DNA of 64,000 bases from Platerodrilus igneus (taxonomy: Eukaryota; Arthropoda; Insecta; Coleoptera; Lycidae): contig JARFIW010000831.1 of the NCBI GenBank assembly GCA_036346225.1, positions 1,488,001-1,552,000 on the forward strand. The letters are read 5' to 3'. Below the pieces are notes generated by a model. That model searched no databases and had not been told where the DNA came from. It saw nothing but the letters and a program-made list of their open reading frames with translations. A program made the position numbers and the translations under genes. This document shows, piece after piece, positions 44,691 through 56,044 of this stretch. Position 1 is the stretch's first letter. Every line of letters starts with the position of its first letter.

Positions 44691-45320
44691 CCTTCATTGA
44701 TTTCTAATCTGAGCTAGTCTACACATTTCCTGAAATTCCCACATCCTATACCTTTAACTATCTGTGTGCAATAGTCTAACTTAGGTCTAGCTTTACCTCG
44801 CTTTTGTTCTCAGCTTCTAATATATTCCTTCATGCCTTAGTATGTAACATATCATATTATCTCTTCTGCTTTTTACGATTTTCCACATATTACTTTTTCC
44901 CCTACCATTTCTAGAACCTTTTTGTTCTTAATTTTGTCTGCTCATGATATCCTCATCATACGTCTGCAGCACCACATTTCAAAGACTTTTATCTTTTTCC
45001 TGTCCGCTTTCCCCAATGTCCACGTTTCACAACCGTACAGTACTGTGCTACACAGATATGCTTTCTACAATATTTTTCTTGTTTCTATGCTTGTTGTATT
45101 CGAACATTGCAGTTATTTTTTTGTTGTATACAATACGGCCTTGTGCTAATCCGTTTTTCATATCTATCTCTCTCCTGTCCAAGTTGCTTTTCTTGTTAAA
45201 TGTAGCACGATCTTGTGCTGATCTTTGTATTATATCTTTTACGCTCTTCCCATCTGGCGTTATTTGGTTTCCTAGGTAGCAGAAATCATTCACCTCTTGT
45301 GAGTTCTCGTTACCTATTTT
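44691..45320 (-). pseudogene. RTE/BovB-like LINE, copy 3 (3' end only)
   Basis: The minus-strand translation includes FCYLGNQITPDGKSVKDIIQRSAQDR and KNGLAQGRIVYNKK (open at 45293-45048). This is the region after the reverse transcriptase that is common to RTE-like endonuclease/reverse-transcriptase proteins. Frame-broken sequence leads to the 3' end at about 44690, directly against chimeric repeat 3. The 5' part is absent; BEL/Pao sequence begins at 45320. Confidence 0.8.
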
Positions 45321-46010
45321 TGAGGAATAAATGAAGTGATACTACCTGTATCCAACAAGCAGCGAAACTTTTGAAAATTGCCGAAACGATCACGAACTTC
45401 AATTTGCGCAGTAGACAATAAAACCACCCTTTTTTGGAGATTCGTGTTGAATAATACACCATTGGAATTATTGGTAGCAGAGAAGAAACGACTGGTGGAA
45501 ATTCGCAGGTACTCAAAGCGGGGGAACAGATGGCTTGCAAATATCTTGTTCGGTGTTACCAGGCGAGGCGGTATAAACTCTAGTAGAAACACTACTTTTT
45601 GATAGCGATTCTAATGGAGGGTTAAATTTTAATGATGTATGATGCCGCTGGCGACAAGTGCGACAAGCCATAATCGATTTACACTTGGAAAAAGTATTCG
45701 AACTTCTTAGACAGTTAATGCATAGTTTGCATTTTTTTACAAAATTATAACGATCGTTAGGGGTTAATTCTAAAAAGGCGAGACATTTATATAGCGGATG
45801 GTCAACTTTGCATTGCGGGCGCATAGCAACACGATTAGTAGTGCGGACTAACATTGGATCACTTGGACGTGAACTGGTCGGCTCTGCGGGTAAACAATTT
45901 TGTTTATGTCTGATTTGTGATTTAAAGATAAGTTGCTCAGGGATTTACATGTTTTGTCTAGAAATGTAATGATTTCAGTATAAGTAGGAATGGTGGTTAA
46001 TGGTGGTTAA
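45320..46010 (-). pseudogene. BEL/Pao retrotransposon gag-protease fragment
   Basis: Reading leftwards: TYTEIITFLDKTCKSLSNL (about 46000-45940), then a zinc-knuckle region with HPLYKCLAFLELTPNDRYNF, CKLCINCLRSSN and MACRTCRQRHH (45854-45620). The aspartic protease follows, with a FRCLLDTGSITSFIPQK active site (45365-45315). This Cys/His array followed by a DTG protease is typical of the BEL/Pao superfamily. The protein would package RNA and process the polyprotein. Stops interrupt it, and no LTR, reverse transcriptase or integrase is present nearby. Confidence 0.82.
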
Positions 46011-46717
46011 ATAAACGTAGGTAAATGTTGCACCCTTCCTTTTTACAGGTAGGAATGGGTGTACAACAGAGTCTAAATAAAACTTTGGCGGAACTAGCGT
46101 CGACCGTTTGTGGCTGTGGTAGATTGCAAAAGACTATATCTCAGGGGTTTAGAGAACAAAGTTAAATTTTACCCAGGCAAGTTAAAGGGATGCAATTTAG
46201 AACGCGACAAAAGAAAATACCTTAATACAACCTATATATTGACGTTCAGTTAGTAAAATTAATAAAAAAATTAAATATATATCGTTATTTTCTTACAACC
46301 AAGTTTTTATACGATAAAATCACTAAGTGTAGTTTATATATCTACATTCTCATAATTTAAATTTTGTCTCAAACTCTACGAAATTAACGCTCTTAATAAA
46401 AGGAAATCAGAAATACACTTTGTAGTGTTTAACATTAGTTAAGAGAATTTAAATTGAACATTTAAATTGAACATAACCCGAAAATTCACAATAAAAGGTT
46501 TCATGAAAGCTTTCTTGTTTACAAAACATAACGTTATATAGCAAAACAAAGATGATATTTAAATTAGTTACGGTAATCGGTAATAGCTAAGATAATCGAT
46601 CAATAAAGTTATGACTATACTTTACATGCATAATTTTTCAGACAATTGATATTTAAAACGGAACGATGCACGTCGTTCCATCACAAAAATAAATAAGATA
46701 AACTATACCTGTATTCC

Positions 46718-46719
<2 letters not shown>
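46011..46719. other. No recognisable feature
   Basis: AT-rich spacer between the BEL/Pao fragment and the (AT)n preceding Gypsy-A. A short TGGTGGTTAA doubling occurs near 45991-46010. Confidence 0.5.

Positions 46720-46755
<36 letters not shown>
46720..46755. repeat. (AT)n microsatellite at Gypsy-A left end
   Basis: TA run ending directly at the LTR. Confidence 0.95.
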
Positions 46756-46756
<1 letters not shown>

Positions 46757-46757
<1 letters not shown>

Positions 46758-48926
46758 CTCATATTTAGACCAGGGTAGAAAATTAAATAATCACATCAAA
46801 TAATTTTAATCACCGTGTATAAGGAATTTCATTAAATAATACGCGTTATTAAAACCATGAAGCATAAATAAACTCGGTTGTTTCAGTAAAAATAAGAAAT
46901 TTAAATTATTTATAAGACGCTTTATATCAAAAGAAGCAGTATTAAAAAGCTCTGCGTGTAATGTAATTATTCCTAAACAAAGAGAAATTACGTGCAAAAT
47001 TTATCTTAATTAACTCTATTTAAGTAACCGGTAGTAAAACAAAGTGTACATATAATAATTAATATTTAAGTTGTATTCGCTAAAAATGAAAAGGATAGAA
47101 ATCAATTTTAATTGGAGTTAATTAAACCGTTAATAACATATAATACCTATAGAAACTTGTAAAAACCCAAGATTAAAATACCACGGAATAAAGCTCTGAG
47201 AATTAATATTATATTGTGAACACCTGCGTAGTTTAAATAACACATTCGGCGTAAATTTTGCAGATAATTAATGTTTCAAAGAATCTTGGGAAAACGTCGC
47301 ATAATAGTTACAAAGAATCTTGGAGAAACCGGGGCTTAGTATTCACGAGAATGTGCGATACGGGTTTATTAAACCCAGATAACAGTCCGCGTGGACTGAA
47401 ATAATCGATAATGAAGAGTGTCAAGTTGCACCAATACGAACAGGTTAGAAAAGGAAAGAGAAAATGCGTCAAGCTAAGACACATATAGTAAAAGGCGTGA
47501 TTTAAACAACGTCACGAGGGTCACAATTGGTTGAAAATAGAATGCAAATATCAGAGGTAGAAACAACAATTTCGGTACAAAATTAATTAGTTTTTCTCGG
47601 ACAGGTTTGCGTGCTGTGGAAATTTTCTGAGATTTAAATGGGGCGAGTGAAAATTCGTAAAATCGACGTGCGAGCGGCAGACTGGGCACATGGCATGAGA
47701 AATTCTTTAGAATTACCCGTTTTAGAGACTCGACCGACAGACAGGCTTTTTGCTATATATACCGAGATGAATATAAACGAAGCCACTTAGACTCTTAGAC
47801 TTTTGACGATTCGATGCGTTAAAAGCTCGTACATACGCGACTTGATTGAATATATTAAACCGTGCATTTTAGTTTGATTAAATAATTTAAAGTTTGCTAG
47901 TATAATTTAGTGATTCAACATAGCTTGTTATTTACGTGCTAAACATGAATGTACTTCAGTGCACTTAGATACAAGGTAATAAAATTTAGTTTCACTGTAC
48001 CAATTAGCAAAATTTACAACGACGAATATATACACAAAAGTAGGCAGTTTTGGTGTATATTGGTGACAGAAGCTCAGAAGCATGAATTTCTTTGCTATTT
48101 TGGGGGTGTTAATAATTAAATGGTTCAAATACGTGTCTGGATCCATGAAACAAGGGTCAGATAAACACAGATGAGTTCCGGAAAGGCCCAGAAACGACTT
48201 TGAATGGATGGTGATGGAGAAAATTTAAAAGCGTAGAGAATCAGAAGCCGTAAATATAGTCCTGTTGAATGGTGTGATTAACAAAAGAAACGATACTTTG
48301 AAGCTACGAGGACAGTAACCTTCAGGTAAATTATACTATTTTGTTTGACATTTTTGTGTGTATTGAATGACTTTATAATTGATTTACTTTAAATGGACAT
48401 TAGTGAAATTGTTCTAACCATAAAAGTTTAATTTTAAGATGAAATTTGCTTGTTTAAGTAAAACGGGGTATTTTGTTTTGATGTTCGGGAATATGATGAA
48501 ACTTTGGGTATGTCTTTGAGCTCAATTAGACGAACCTGGTTAATTAACGTAAAGGGGTGGTAGATGCTCCCTTTATACTCAGACTCCGGTCTGCTTATAT
48601 TGTTATATTAATTAGTAGGCATCCAACAAGGACTTTAATTCTGGATGCACATTAAAATGATAATAAATTTAATTTTGAAATTTTCCGATATTAAAGTTTA
48701 TGCTGAAATTTAATTTGAAAATTTAATGTATTCTGAATATTGATGTAAATAGAGTTAACGTTGATGTTTGTGGTAGGAATGTGTTGTTTAATTTTTATGA
48801 ATGAGGAGGTTTATAAAATTAGGTGAGCAGCCGAGGCGAAAAGCGTAGTTCACGGATGATGGAGGTTTCACAGCATAATTTGGCGCCCAATTCGTGAGGC
48901 TCGATTTTATACAGGGTAACACAGCA
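46757..48926 (+). repeat. Gypsy-A 5' LTR
   Basis: Starts ACTCATATTTAGACC (possibly one T earlier) and ends AACACAGCA. The last 51 bases (48876-48926) are an extra module containing TGGCGCCCAATTCGTGAGGC. They are absent from the solo LTR at 56896-58970, which ends at the earlier CACAGCA. TATA box near 47753; splice-donor-like TTCAGGTAAA near 48322. Confidence 0.92.
47753..47762 (+). promoter_or_regulatory. TATA box in Gypsy-A 5' LTR
   Basis: CTATATATAC, kept in the 3' LTR (about 53045-53054) and in the solo LTR (about 57999-58008 on the other strand). It lies about 1.0 kb into the LTR. Confidence 0.6.
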
Positions 48927-48931
48927 TAATT

Positions 48932-48955
48932 TGGCGACCCAAAAGTGAGGCTCGA
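48932..48955 (+). promoter_or_regulatory. Gypsy-A primer-binding site
   Basis: TGGCGACCCAAAAGTGAGGC follows the LTR end by five bases. It is a decayed form of the tRNA-Lys-type site; the better match (TGGCGCCCAATTCGTGAGGC) is inside the LTR at 48881. Confidence 0.7.
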
Positions 48956-49062
48956 ATTCCAAATAAAATTTTTGTTATTTTATTCCAGGAAACTGGCGAT
49001 CTGAGAGAGAGAGTTTTTGTGTGGGTATAAATTTAAGAGTATTTTAGAGTGTGTGTGAGTGA

Positions 49063-50480
49063 TTGGAACGTATGCAGAGAAAGGAGTGGTTAAGGAGTCA
49101 AGGAGTGGAAATTGGAAGTGACGATAGTGCATTGTGTGAGAAAATTTCTAAAATGGAAGAAGCTGGAGGCAGTAGAGATCAGTCAAGGACGGAATCAGGG
49201 GATCAAGGAAACGAGATGATATTGAGAATGTTAGAGAGGATGAGTGAAGAATCCAATAGAAAATTAGAACAGTTAAGCGATGAATCTAATAGAGCTAGGG
49301 AAGAAGCGAATAAGAAATTTGACCGAATGAATGAGACATTAACAGGAGTTAGGGAAACCATAAGTGAGAAAATAGATAAGACGAATAAAGAAGTTTCAGA
49401 ATTTAAAAATAGTCTTACCGTGAAAATGGGGGAAGTTTAAAATAGGGTTGATAAAAATGAGCGTGACATTACAGGTCTTCGACAGGAAATGGGACATTTA
49501 AGGTCCGAAGTACGCATTTTCTGTGAAGAAGAAATAAACGTAAAATGACTGAAGTAACGGACTCATGTAGGGATCAGTTAGGCAGGGTAGAACGCGAAGT
49601 TAGTAGTATTAAATACAACATATCAAATTTAACGGGGGAAGGTCCCAGATTTTATACAGGTGGAGTATCATTGGACCAACACATGAAGTTTTATGGTGAT
49701 AACAGGGTAAATCCACAAATTTTTATTAATAGTGTAAGAAATCTAGTGGAAAATTTATTTGACGAACAGACTAAACTAAATACGATAAAGGCTTTATTAA
49801 AGGACAACGCGGAAGCATGGTACAATTTAGTAGGACAGGACATAGACACGTATCAGGACTTTGAAGACAAATTTTACAACATTACTGGAGTGATCACAAA
49901 CAGGATCAGATTAGGGACGACTTGATTACAGGAAAATTTAAGGAGAGTTTGCAGGTTCTAGGGAGCAATATGCCATCCGCAAGTACAGTGTGGCCAAACA
50001 ACTGAATCCACCATTGACGGACAGACAGATTATCAAGTACCTATCACGACATTTTGAACAGGAAATTAGACAACACGTGGCCTTACAAAACATCACAGAA
50101 CGGGAGACATTTTAGAGTATTTGCAGAGATATGACGATGTATGTGTAGGACGGACAAGAGAGATACGAGAACGAAATGTTAACACAGTTAGGTTTGACAA
50201 CAGGACACCGAATTATCCGAGACGGCCTGACTACAACAGAAATTTTCGACCGAATTGGGAACGACGAGGACAGGAATACAGAAGTAATAGTGCGACTAGG
50301 GGACCGACGCCAAGACCTAGTTACACGCGACAGAACAGTTTACCGGAAGTAAACAGGACTGTGACCAGCACGCCGAATAGAGACAGGGACACGGATATTG
50401 ACACGAGGAGGACGTACGCACAGGTTGTAGAAGGACAACCAGGACCAAGCACGGAAAACAGGATGAGACAGGATTTTTAG
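49063..50480 (+). pseudogene. gag: Gypsy-A gag, three open pieces
   Basis: The likely start is the ATG at 49072. Piece 1 (to 49440) opens with QRKEWLRSQGVEIGSDDS and is a long Glu/Lys/Arg coiled coil ended by a TAA. Piece 2 (49545-49925) carries the capsid motifs MKFYGDNRVNPQIFI and LKDNAEAWYNLVGQD. Piece 3 (50121-50480) is an Arg/Asn/Pro-rich tail (PNYPRRPDYNRNFRPNWERR) without zinc knuckles. The same three-part plan is present in the Gypsy-B gag. Gag forms the particle and binds element RNA; here stops and frame changes separate the pieces. Confidence 0.85.
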
Positions 50481-50583
50481 AACGTGACAGACCACTAGAT
50501 TTCTGTGTAAATGTATATGAACATCCACGTGAATTTTTCAAAATTGAGGAGGAAGTAGAGCCAGAAACTGTAGAAAATTATGT

Positions 50584-50892
50584 TTGCCAATTATTAATTT
50601 AGAAATTTTTGAAAATAATGTAGAAGTATTACTTGATACAGGGGCAGAGGCGAGTTTAATATCGGAGGAATTCGTCAGCAAAATTAGGGATAAGGTTTGT
50701 GATAGAATTATGCCTATAAAGCGTAGTCATTTAGTAGCTCCAAATAAAAAGAAGTTTGCTGTAGTAAATAGTGTTGTGGTGCTTAGGATAGATATAGGAG
50801 ATTTAAGCTGTGAACAGGAGTTTGTAATTGTACCTGGACTGAAGTTTCAGAGCATTTTAGGTGTTGACTGTATGATGAAGTTAGGGTTTTGA
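50584..50892 (+). CDS. Gypsy-A aspartic protease
   Basis: An open 102-residue frame with the active site VLLDTGAEASLISEEFV (DTG at about residues 18-20), a flap region and a C-terminal FQSILGVDCMMKLGF, where the ILG element closes retropepsin folds. It is the protease that matures Gag and Pol. The frame continues only after an overlap into the next short frame. The domain itself looks complete, in contrast to the rest of pol. Confidence 0.82.
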   Translation: MPIINLEIFENNVEVLLDTGAEASLISEEFVSKIRDKVCDRIMPIKRSHLVAPNKKKFAVVNSVVVLRIDIGDLSCEQEFVIVPGLKFQSILGVDCMMKLGF

Positions 50893-51290
50893 TAGATATG
50901 GAAAGGAAGGTAATAAGGATTAAGGATAGGGTAGTGCCATGGAAGGGCAGTTATGAAGTCACAGAGGATGACACGGGGTTTAGTATTAATGTAGTGGAGG
51001 TAGAGGATGATGAAGTTAAACAGATCAACACAATAAGATGTCCAGAGGAGAGGATAGTAGAGGTTCAAGCTTTAATACAAAAACATGCAGAAGTAGTGGG
51101 GTAGAAGCAGCATATCGGGAGCAGGTGAAGGCAGAATTATTTTGACGAGGTTAATTGGCAAGTTTGTTTTTAATAAAGTAGATTTAAGGAATTCATTCTG
51201 GCGGATTCCATTACACAAAATTCTAGAAGGTACATAGGATTTTCCATAGAGGAAAAATCGATAATTGTAAAGTAGTATCGTTTGGTTTGT
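50889..51290 (+). pseudogene. pol: Gypsy-A reverse transcriptase remnant
   Basis: The first part (to 51104) is the protease-to-polymerase linker. A stop-ridden piece follows, with DLRNSFWRIPLHK-like and VVSFGLSAE-like segments (about 51170-51295). These correspond to palm blocks of the reverse transcriptase (the conserved FGL). The start and the YxDD catalytic box are missing. The coding signal ends near 51295, where the purine-rich tract starts. Confidence 0.65.
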
Positions 51291-51295
51291 CGGCA

Positions 51296-52030
51296 GAAAG
51301 AAAAAATAGTAAATGAGAAACAGACAAGTGTAGGGATTAAAGAAGAAGCAATATTTAAGAGTCAGGATAATAGGGATGATAAGTTTATTGTATGTGAGAT
51401 AATAGGGATGATAAGTATAGATATAGAAGGGGGAGAAATAGGGATGAAAAGTATTAGGATGGTAAGAAGAAAGACTTGGAGGGTCAAGAAGAGAGTTAGA
51501 TTTAAATAGGATAGGGATAGAATAGGTGTAGATAGAAGAGTAGAAGTAAGTGTTTAGGAAAATAAAGCTAAGTATAGGATAAATATGGGAGATAATTAGA
51601 AATAGGTTTAGGATGAGAATAAAGAGTAAATGTAGGAAGAAAATAAGATAGGTTAAGTATAGATATTTCATATAAGATTAGTGGAGAGTTAGGAATAGAG
51701 TAAGAGTAGGATAGGTATATAGGATTAGGTAGGGGGAAGTGAAGTATAGTGAAGATTAGTTAAAAGTTAGGAATAGGATAGGTAGATAGGATGTATATAG
51801 GATTAGATGGATAAGTAGGATGAAGTTAGGGATAATTTCAGTTTATAAAATTAAGTGAGAGTTAGGAATAGGATAGGGATAAAGGATAGGTGTAAATATT
51901 TTTTTTTGATTGGAAACAAAGTAGGTAAGTTAGATAGATAAGGGTAGAGAGAGATAGGCAATTTTTTTTGTAATTTTTTTTTGTCTAAATGTTTTATATT
52001 TGAAGTCAAATAAGTGGGATTATTTGTATT
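51296..52030. repeat. Purine-rich, C-poor tract replacing pol
   Basis: The plus strand is dominated by A, G and T with very few C, in irregular reiterations of TAGGATAGGGATAG, TAGGAATAGGATAGG and TATAGGATTAG. On the complementary strand it yields a 199-residue open frame of S/Y/I/L/P (51671-51072), which is composition-driven and not a gene. Confidence 0.8.
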
Positions 52031-52045
52031 CAAATAGGGGGAAAA
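52031..52045 (+). promoter_or_regulatory. Gypsy-A polypurine tract
   Basis: AAATAGGGGGAAAA directly before the 3' LTR. Confidence 0.75.
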
Positions 52046-52046
52046 T

Positions 52047-54212
52047 ACTCATATTTAGACCAGGGTAGAAAATTAAATAATCACATCAAATAATTTTAAT
52101 CACCGTGTATAAGGAATTTCATTAAATAATACGCGTTATTAAAACCATGAAGCATAAATAAACTCGGTTGTTTCAGTAAAAATAAGAAATTTAAATTATT
52201 TATAAGACGCTTTATATCAAAAGAAGCAGTATTGAAAAGCTCTGCGTGTAATGTAATTATTCCTAAACAAAGAGAAATTACGTGCAAAATTTATCTTAAT
52301 TAACTCTATTTAAGTAACCGGTAGTAAAACAAAGTGTACATATAATAATTAATATTTAAGTTGTATTCGCTAAAAATGAAAAGGATAGAAATCAATTTTA
52401 ATTGGAGTTAATTAAACCGTTAATAACATATAATACCTATAGAAACTTGTAAAAACCCAAGATTAAAATACCACGGAATAAAGCTCTGAGAATTAATATT
52501 ATATTGTGAACACCTGCGTAGTTTAAATAACACATTCGGCGTAAATTTTGCAGATAATTAATGTTTCAAGGAATCTTGGGGAAAACGTCGCATAATAGTT
52601 ACAAAGAATCTTGGAGAAACCGGGGCTTAGTATTCACGAGAATGTGCGATACGGGTTTATTAAACCCAGATAACAGTCCGCGTGGACTGAAATAATCGAT
52701 AATGAAGAGTGTCAAGTTGCACCAATACGAACAGGTTAGAAAAGGAAAGAGAAAATGCGTCAAGCTAAGACACATATAGTAAAAGGCGTGATTTAAACAA
52801 CGTCACGAGGGTCACAATTGGTTGAAAATAGAATGCAAATATCAGAGGTAGAAACAACAATTTCGGTACAAAATTAATTAGTTTTTCTCGGACAGGTTTG
52901 CGTGCTGTGGAAATTTTCTGAGATTTAAATGGGGCGAGTGAAAATTCGTAAAAATCGACGTGCAAGCGGCAGACTGGGCACATGGCATGAGAAATTCTTT
53001 AGAATTACCCGTTTTAGAGACTCGACCGACAGACAGGCTTTTTGCTATATATACCGAGATGAATATAAACGAAGCCACTTAGACTCTTAGACTTTTGACG
53101 ATTCGATGCGTTAAAAGCTCGTACATACGCGACTTGATTGAAGATATTAAACCGTGCATTTTAGTTTGATTAAATAATTTAAAGTTTGCTAGTATAATTT
53201 AGTGATTCAACATAGCTTGTTATTTACGTGCTAAACATGAATGTACTTCAGTGCACTTAGATACAAGGTAATAAAATTTAGTTTCACTGTACCAATTAGC
53301 AAAATTTACAACGACGAATGTATACACAAAAGTAGGCAGTTTTGGTGTATATTGGTGACAGAAGCTCAGAAGCATGAATTTCTTTGCTATTTTGGGGGTG
53401 TTAATAATTAAATGGTTCAAATACGTGTCTGGATCCATGAAACAAGGGTCAGATAAACACAGATGAGTTCCGGAAAGGCCCAGAAACGACTTTGAATGGA
53501 TGGTGATGGAGAAAATTTAAAAGCGTAGAGAATCAGAAGCCGTAAATATAGTCCTGTTGAATGGTGTGATTAACAAAAGAAACGATACTTTGAAGCTACG
53601 AGGACAGTAACCTTCAGGTAAATTATACTATTTTGTTTGACATTTTGTGTGTATTGAATGACTTTATAATTGATTTACTTTAAATGGACATTAGTGAAAT
53701 TGTTCTAACCATAAAAGTTTAATTTTAAGATGAAATTTGCTTGTTTAAGTAAAAGGGGTATTTTGTTTTGATGTTCGGGAATATGATGAAACTTTGGGTA
53801 TGTCTTTGAGCTCAATTAGACGAACCTGGTTAATTAACGTAAAGGGTGGTAGATGCTCCTTTATACTCAGACTCCGGTCTGCTTATATTGTTATATTAAT
53901 TAGTAGGCATCCAACAAGGACTTTAATTCTGGATGCACATTAAAATGATAATAAATTTAATTTTGAAATTTTCCGATATTAAAATTTATGCTGAAATTTA
54001 ATTTGAAAATTTAATGTATTCTGAATATTGATGTAAATAGAGTTAACGTTGATGTTTGTGGTAGGAATGTGTTGTTTAATTTTTATGAATGAGGAGGTTT
54101 ATAAAATTAGGTGAGCAGCCGAGGCGAAAAGCGTAGTTCACGGATGATGGAGGTTTCACAGCATAATTTGGCGCCCAATTCGTGAGGCTCGATTTTATAC
54201 AGGGTAACACAG

Positions 54213-54214
<2 letters not shown>
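52047..54214 (+). repeat. Gypsy-A 3' LTR
   Basis: Aligned with 46757-48926 over its full length, with few substitutions and single-base indels. It includes the same extra primer-site module and ends AACACAGCA just before (AT)n. Confidence 0.92.

Positions 54215-54256
<42 letters not shown>
54215..54256. repeat. (AT)n microsatellite at Gypsy-A right end
   Basis: AT run directly following CACAGCA. Confidence 0.95.
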
Positions 54257-54260
<4 letters not shown>

Positions 54261-55975
54261 AGAAACATATACTTAAATGTTGAGCTTTACGGCTTGTTTA
54301 GAACCATAGGATTTTCTTACTGTTGTTGAGACGAGCACCATTGTTAATTATATTGGTTGTTAACCTCAAACTTCTGATTTGTAAGGGCGAATCCTTGTTT
54401 GTTCCACAACCATATGTTTCATCAGCCAACATTTGATTTATTTTAGAAGGTACTTAAAACGTCAATATAACATTTTGTTGGTAGTAAAATTAGTGCATAG
54501 GCTTAGATAACTTAGCATAGATAATTAAATTCTCCATCAGGGAATATATCACCTGAAGGTACTTCAGGAAGGAATATGCCACGGGAAAGCATGCCATCAG
54601 AAGATATGCTACGGTACGGTATCTCATCATAGGAATTTGCTACCAGGGATATGCTATATGGTAGGACAGGCCATCAGAGGACCCTAGAAAATAAACGTGT
54701 TACAGTAACGAAATATTGCAATTTGTCACGAGGAACAGTCTAAAAATATATCTAGAAACAGCTTACCATTCATTAATATTTTAAACGGGTTATTTAGGTA
54801 GACTTTGTCGATACATATTTTGGTAGTATTCTAAAATAATATTTATGTATGTTAAGAAGTATAAAAGAAAAGACACCCTTTACATACCAGGTACGACATC
54901 ATGGCCTTAGAAAGGACATCTTTATCGGAAGACGGCATGTGCTCAAAGAGACCGTTAGATATCAATACAAAAGGAAAGTTTTGTTCTGGTTTAATGAAGA
55001 TAACCACACATTTTGAGAGAGGAGCTAAACACGAAATCTATTTTGAAAGCTAGATTCATATATACACCAGTTGTGTGTTAATGGATATTATTCAAAGGTT
55101 AACCAATAGGAAAATTACATTTGATCTTAATTATTTATATTGTTTATACAAAGGAAAGAATATTAAATTAAGACTAAAGATAGATGTATTTAGTGTATTA
55201 TTTAATAATACTAAAGGGAAATGTTACACAAATCAAAACTTTGTGATTATAAACGGTATTCGTATAAAATTAAGACGAAAAATGCTTTTATATTGAAGGA
55301 AATTGGACCACAATGTAACATGGCAAAATAATGGTAAATTGACATGTTACAATGTATATAGATGTAAATACAAACAAAGTAAGGAACTTTGTATCAAACA
55401 CGATAACTAATGGGAATGAATGCAATTCAAATAATATAACATTTGTATTATCAAGACAATATGTTTGATAACACAAACTTGATCTCAGGTAAATGATTAT
55501 AGTACTAATATCTGCTACTGGTAATATCCGGCTCGTAGGACCAAAATTTGAATGTTAAGTACATAAAAGGATATTCAGAAGAGAAAAGCGGAGTGTAACC
55601 AAACAGATATTAAACAAATGCGGCCTTCAGTATTCTTACCTGATGTCCAGTTAGAGCGGTGAAGATTCTTGGATCCAGAACACTTATCACTACACTCAAA
55701 AAAATTATATAAAGTGGTGAGGTAGTCTTATACGGGAACTGACCTCTGAAATAGAAACTTATTGTCCAAGCGGTGACAATAGACTGTGTTAGGTCGCGCA
55801 GTCACCATAACATATGGCAAACAAGATAGAACATTGAAGGTGAAAACGTGACCGGATTTATCAAATTTAAATATAATAGCAGATACATTAACAAATAAAG
55901 TTAAATTTTATAGTGAAAATATAAAGAAACTAAATAGATATATACAGGGTTGGACGGAACACTATATGTATAGTT
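54257..55975. other. Spacer with a degenerate minisatellite
   Basis: No gene recognised. Between 54533 and 54681, variants of GGAATATGCCACGGG, GATATGCTAC and GCCATCAG recur. The open frame 55075-55296 is lysine- and isoleucine-rich and has no family signature. Confidence 0.5.
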
Positions 55976-56044
55976 TTGATTTATTTTCCTCTCCTTTACA
56001 TACAAGTGCTTTAGTTTTATGTAAAGGAGAGGAAAATAAATCAA
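55976..56044. repeat. Perfect 26-bp hairpin at a LINE breakpoint
   Basis: Arms 55976-56001 (TTGATTTATTTTCCTCTCCT and on) and 56019-56044 are perfect complements with a 17-base loop. The right arm ends at the first base of a plus-strand LINE piece. Confidence 0.9.

Larger units (their letters stand above)
46757..54214 (+). mobile_element. Gypsy-A: young LTR element lacking most of pol
   Basis: Paired LTRs of 2,170 and 2,168 bp differ at only a few positions by eye. A primer site, a broken gag, a protease, a remnant of reverse transcriptase, a purine-rich tract of about 750 bp and a polypurine tract follow in order. Both ends sit in (AT)n. RNase H and integrase are missing. The combination of near-identical LTRs and a gutted pol suggests recent movement using proteins supplied by a relative. 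Confidence 0.9.

Noticed and set aside
44922..45279. Cys/Ser/Phe-rich open frames on the plus strand
   Set aside because: Antisense of the LINE copy 3 C-terminal region, which has the recognisable minus-strand frame.
51072..51671. 199-residue open frame on the minus strand
   Set aside because: It is antisense to the purine-rich tract; the S/Y/I/L/P composition follows from C-poverty of the other strand and no domain is present.
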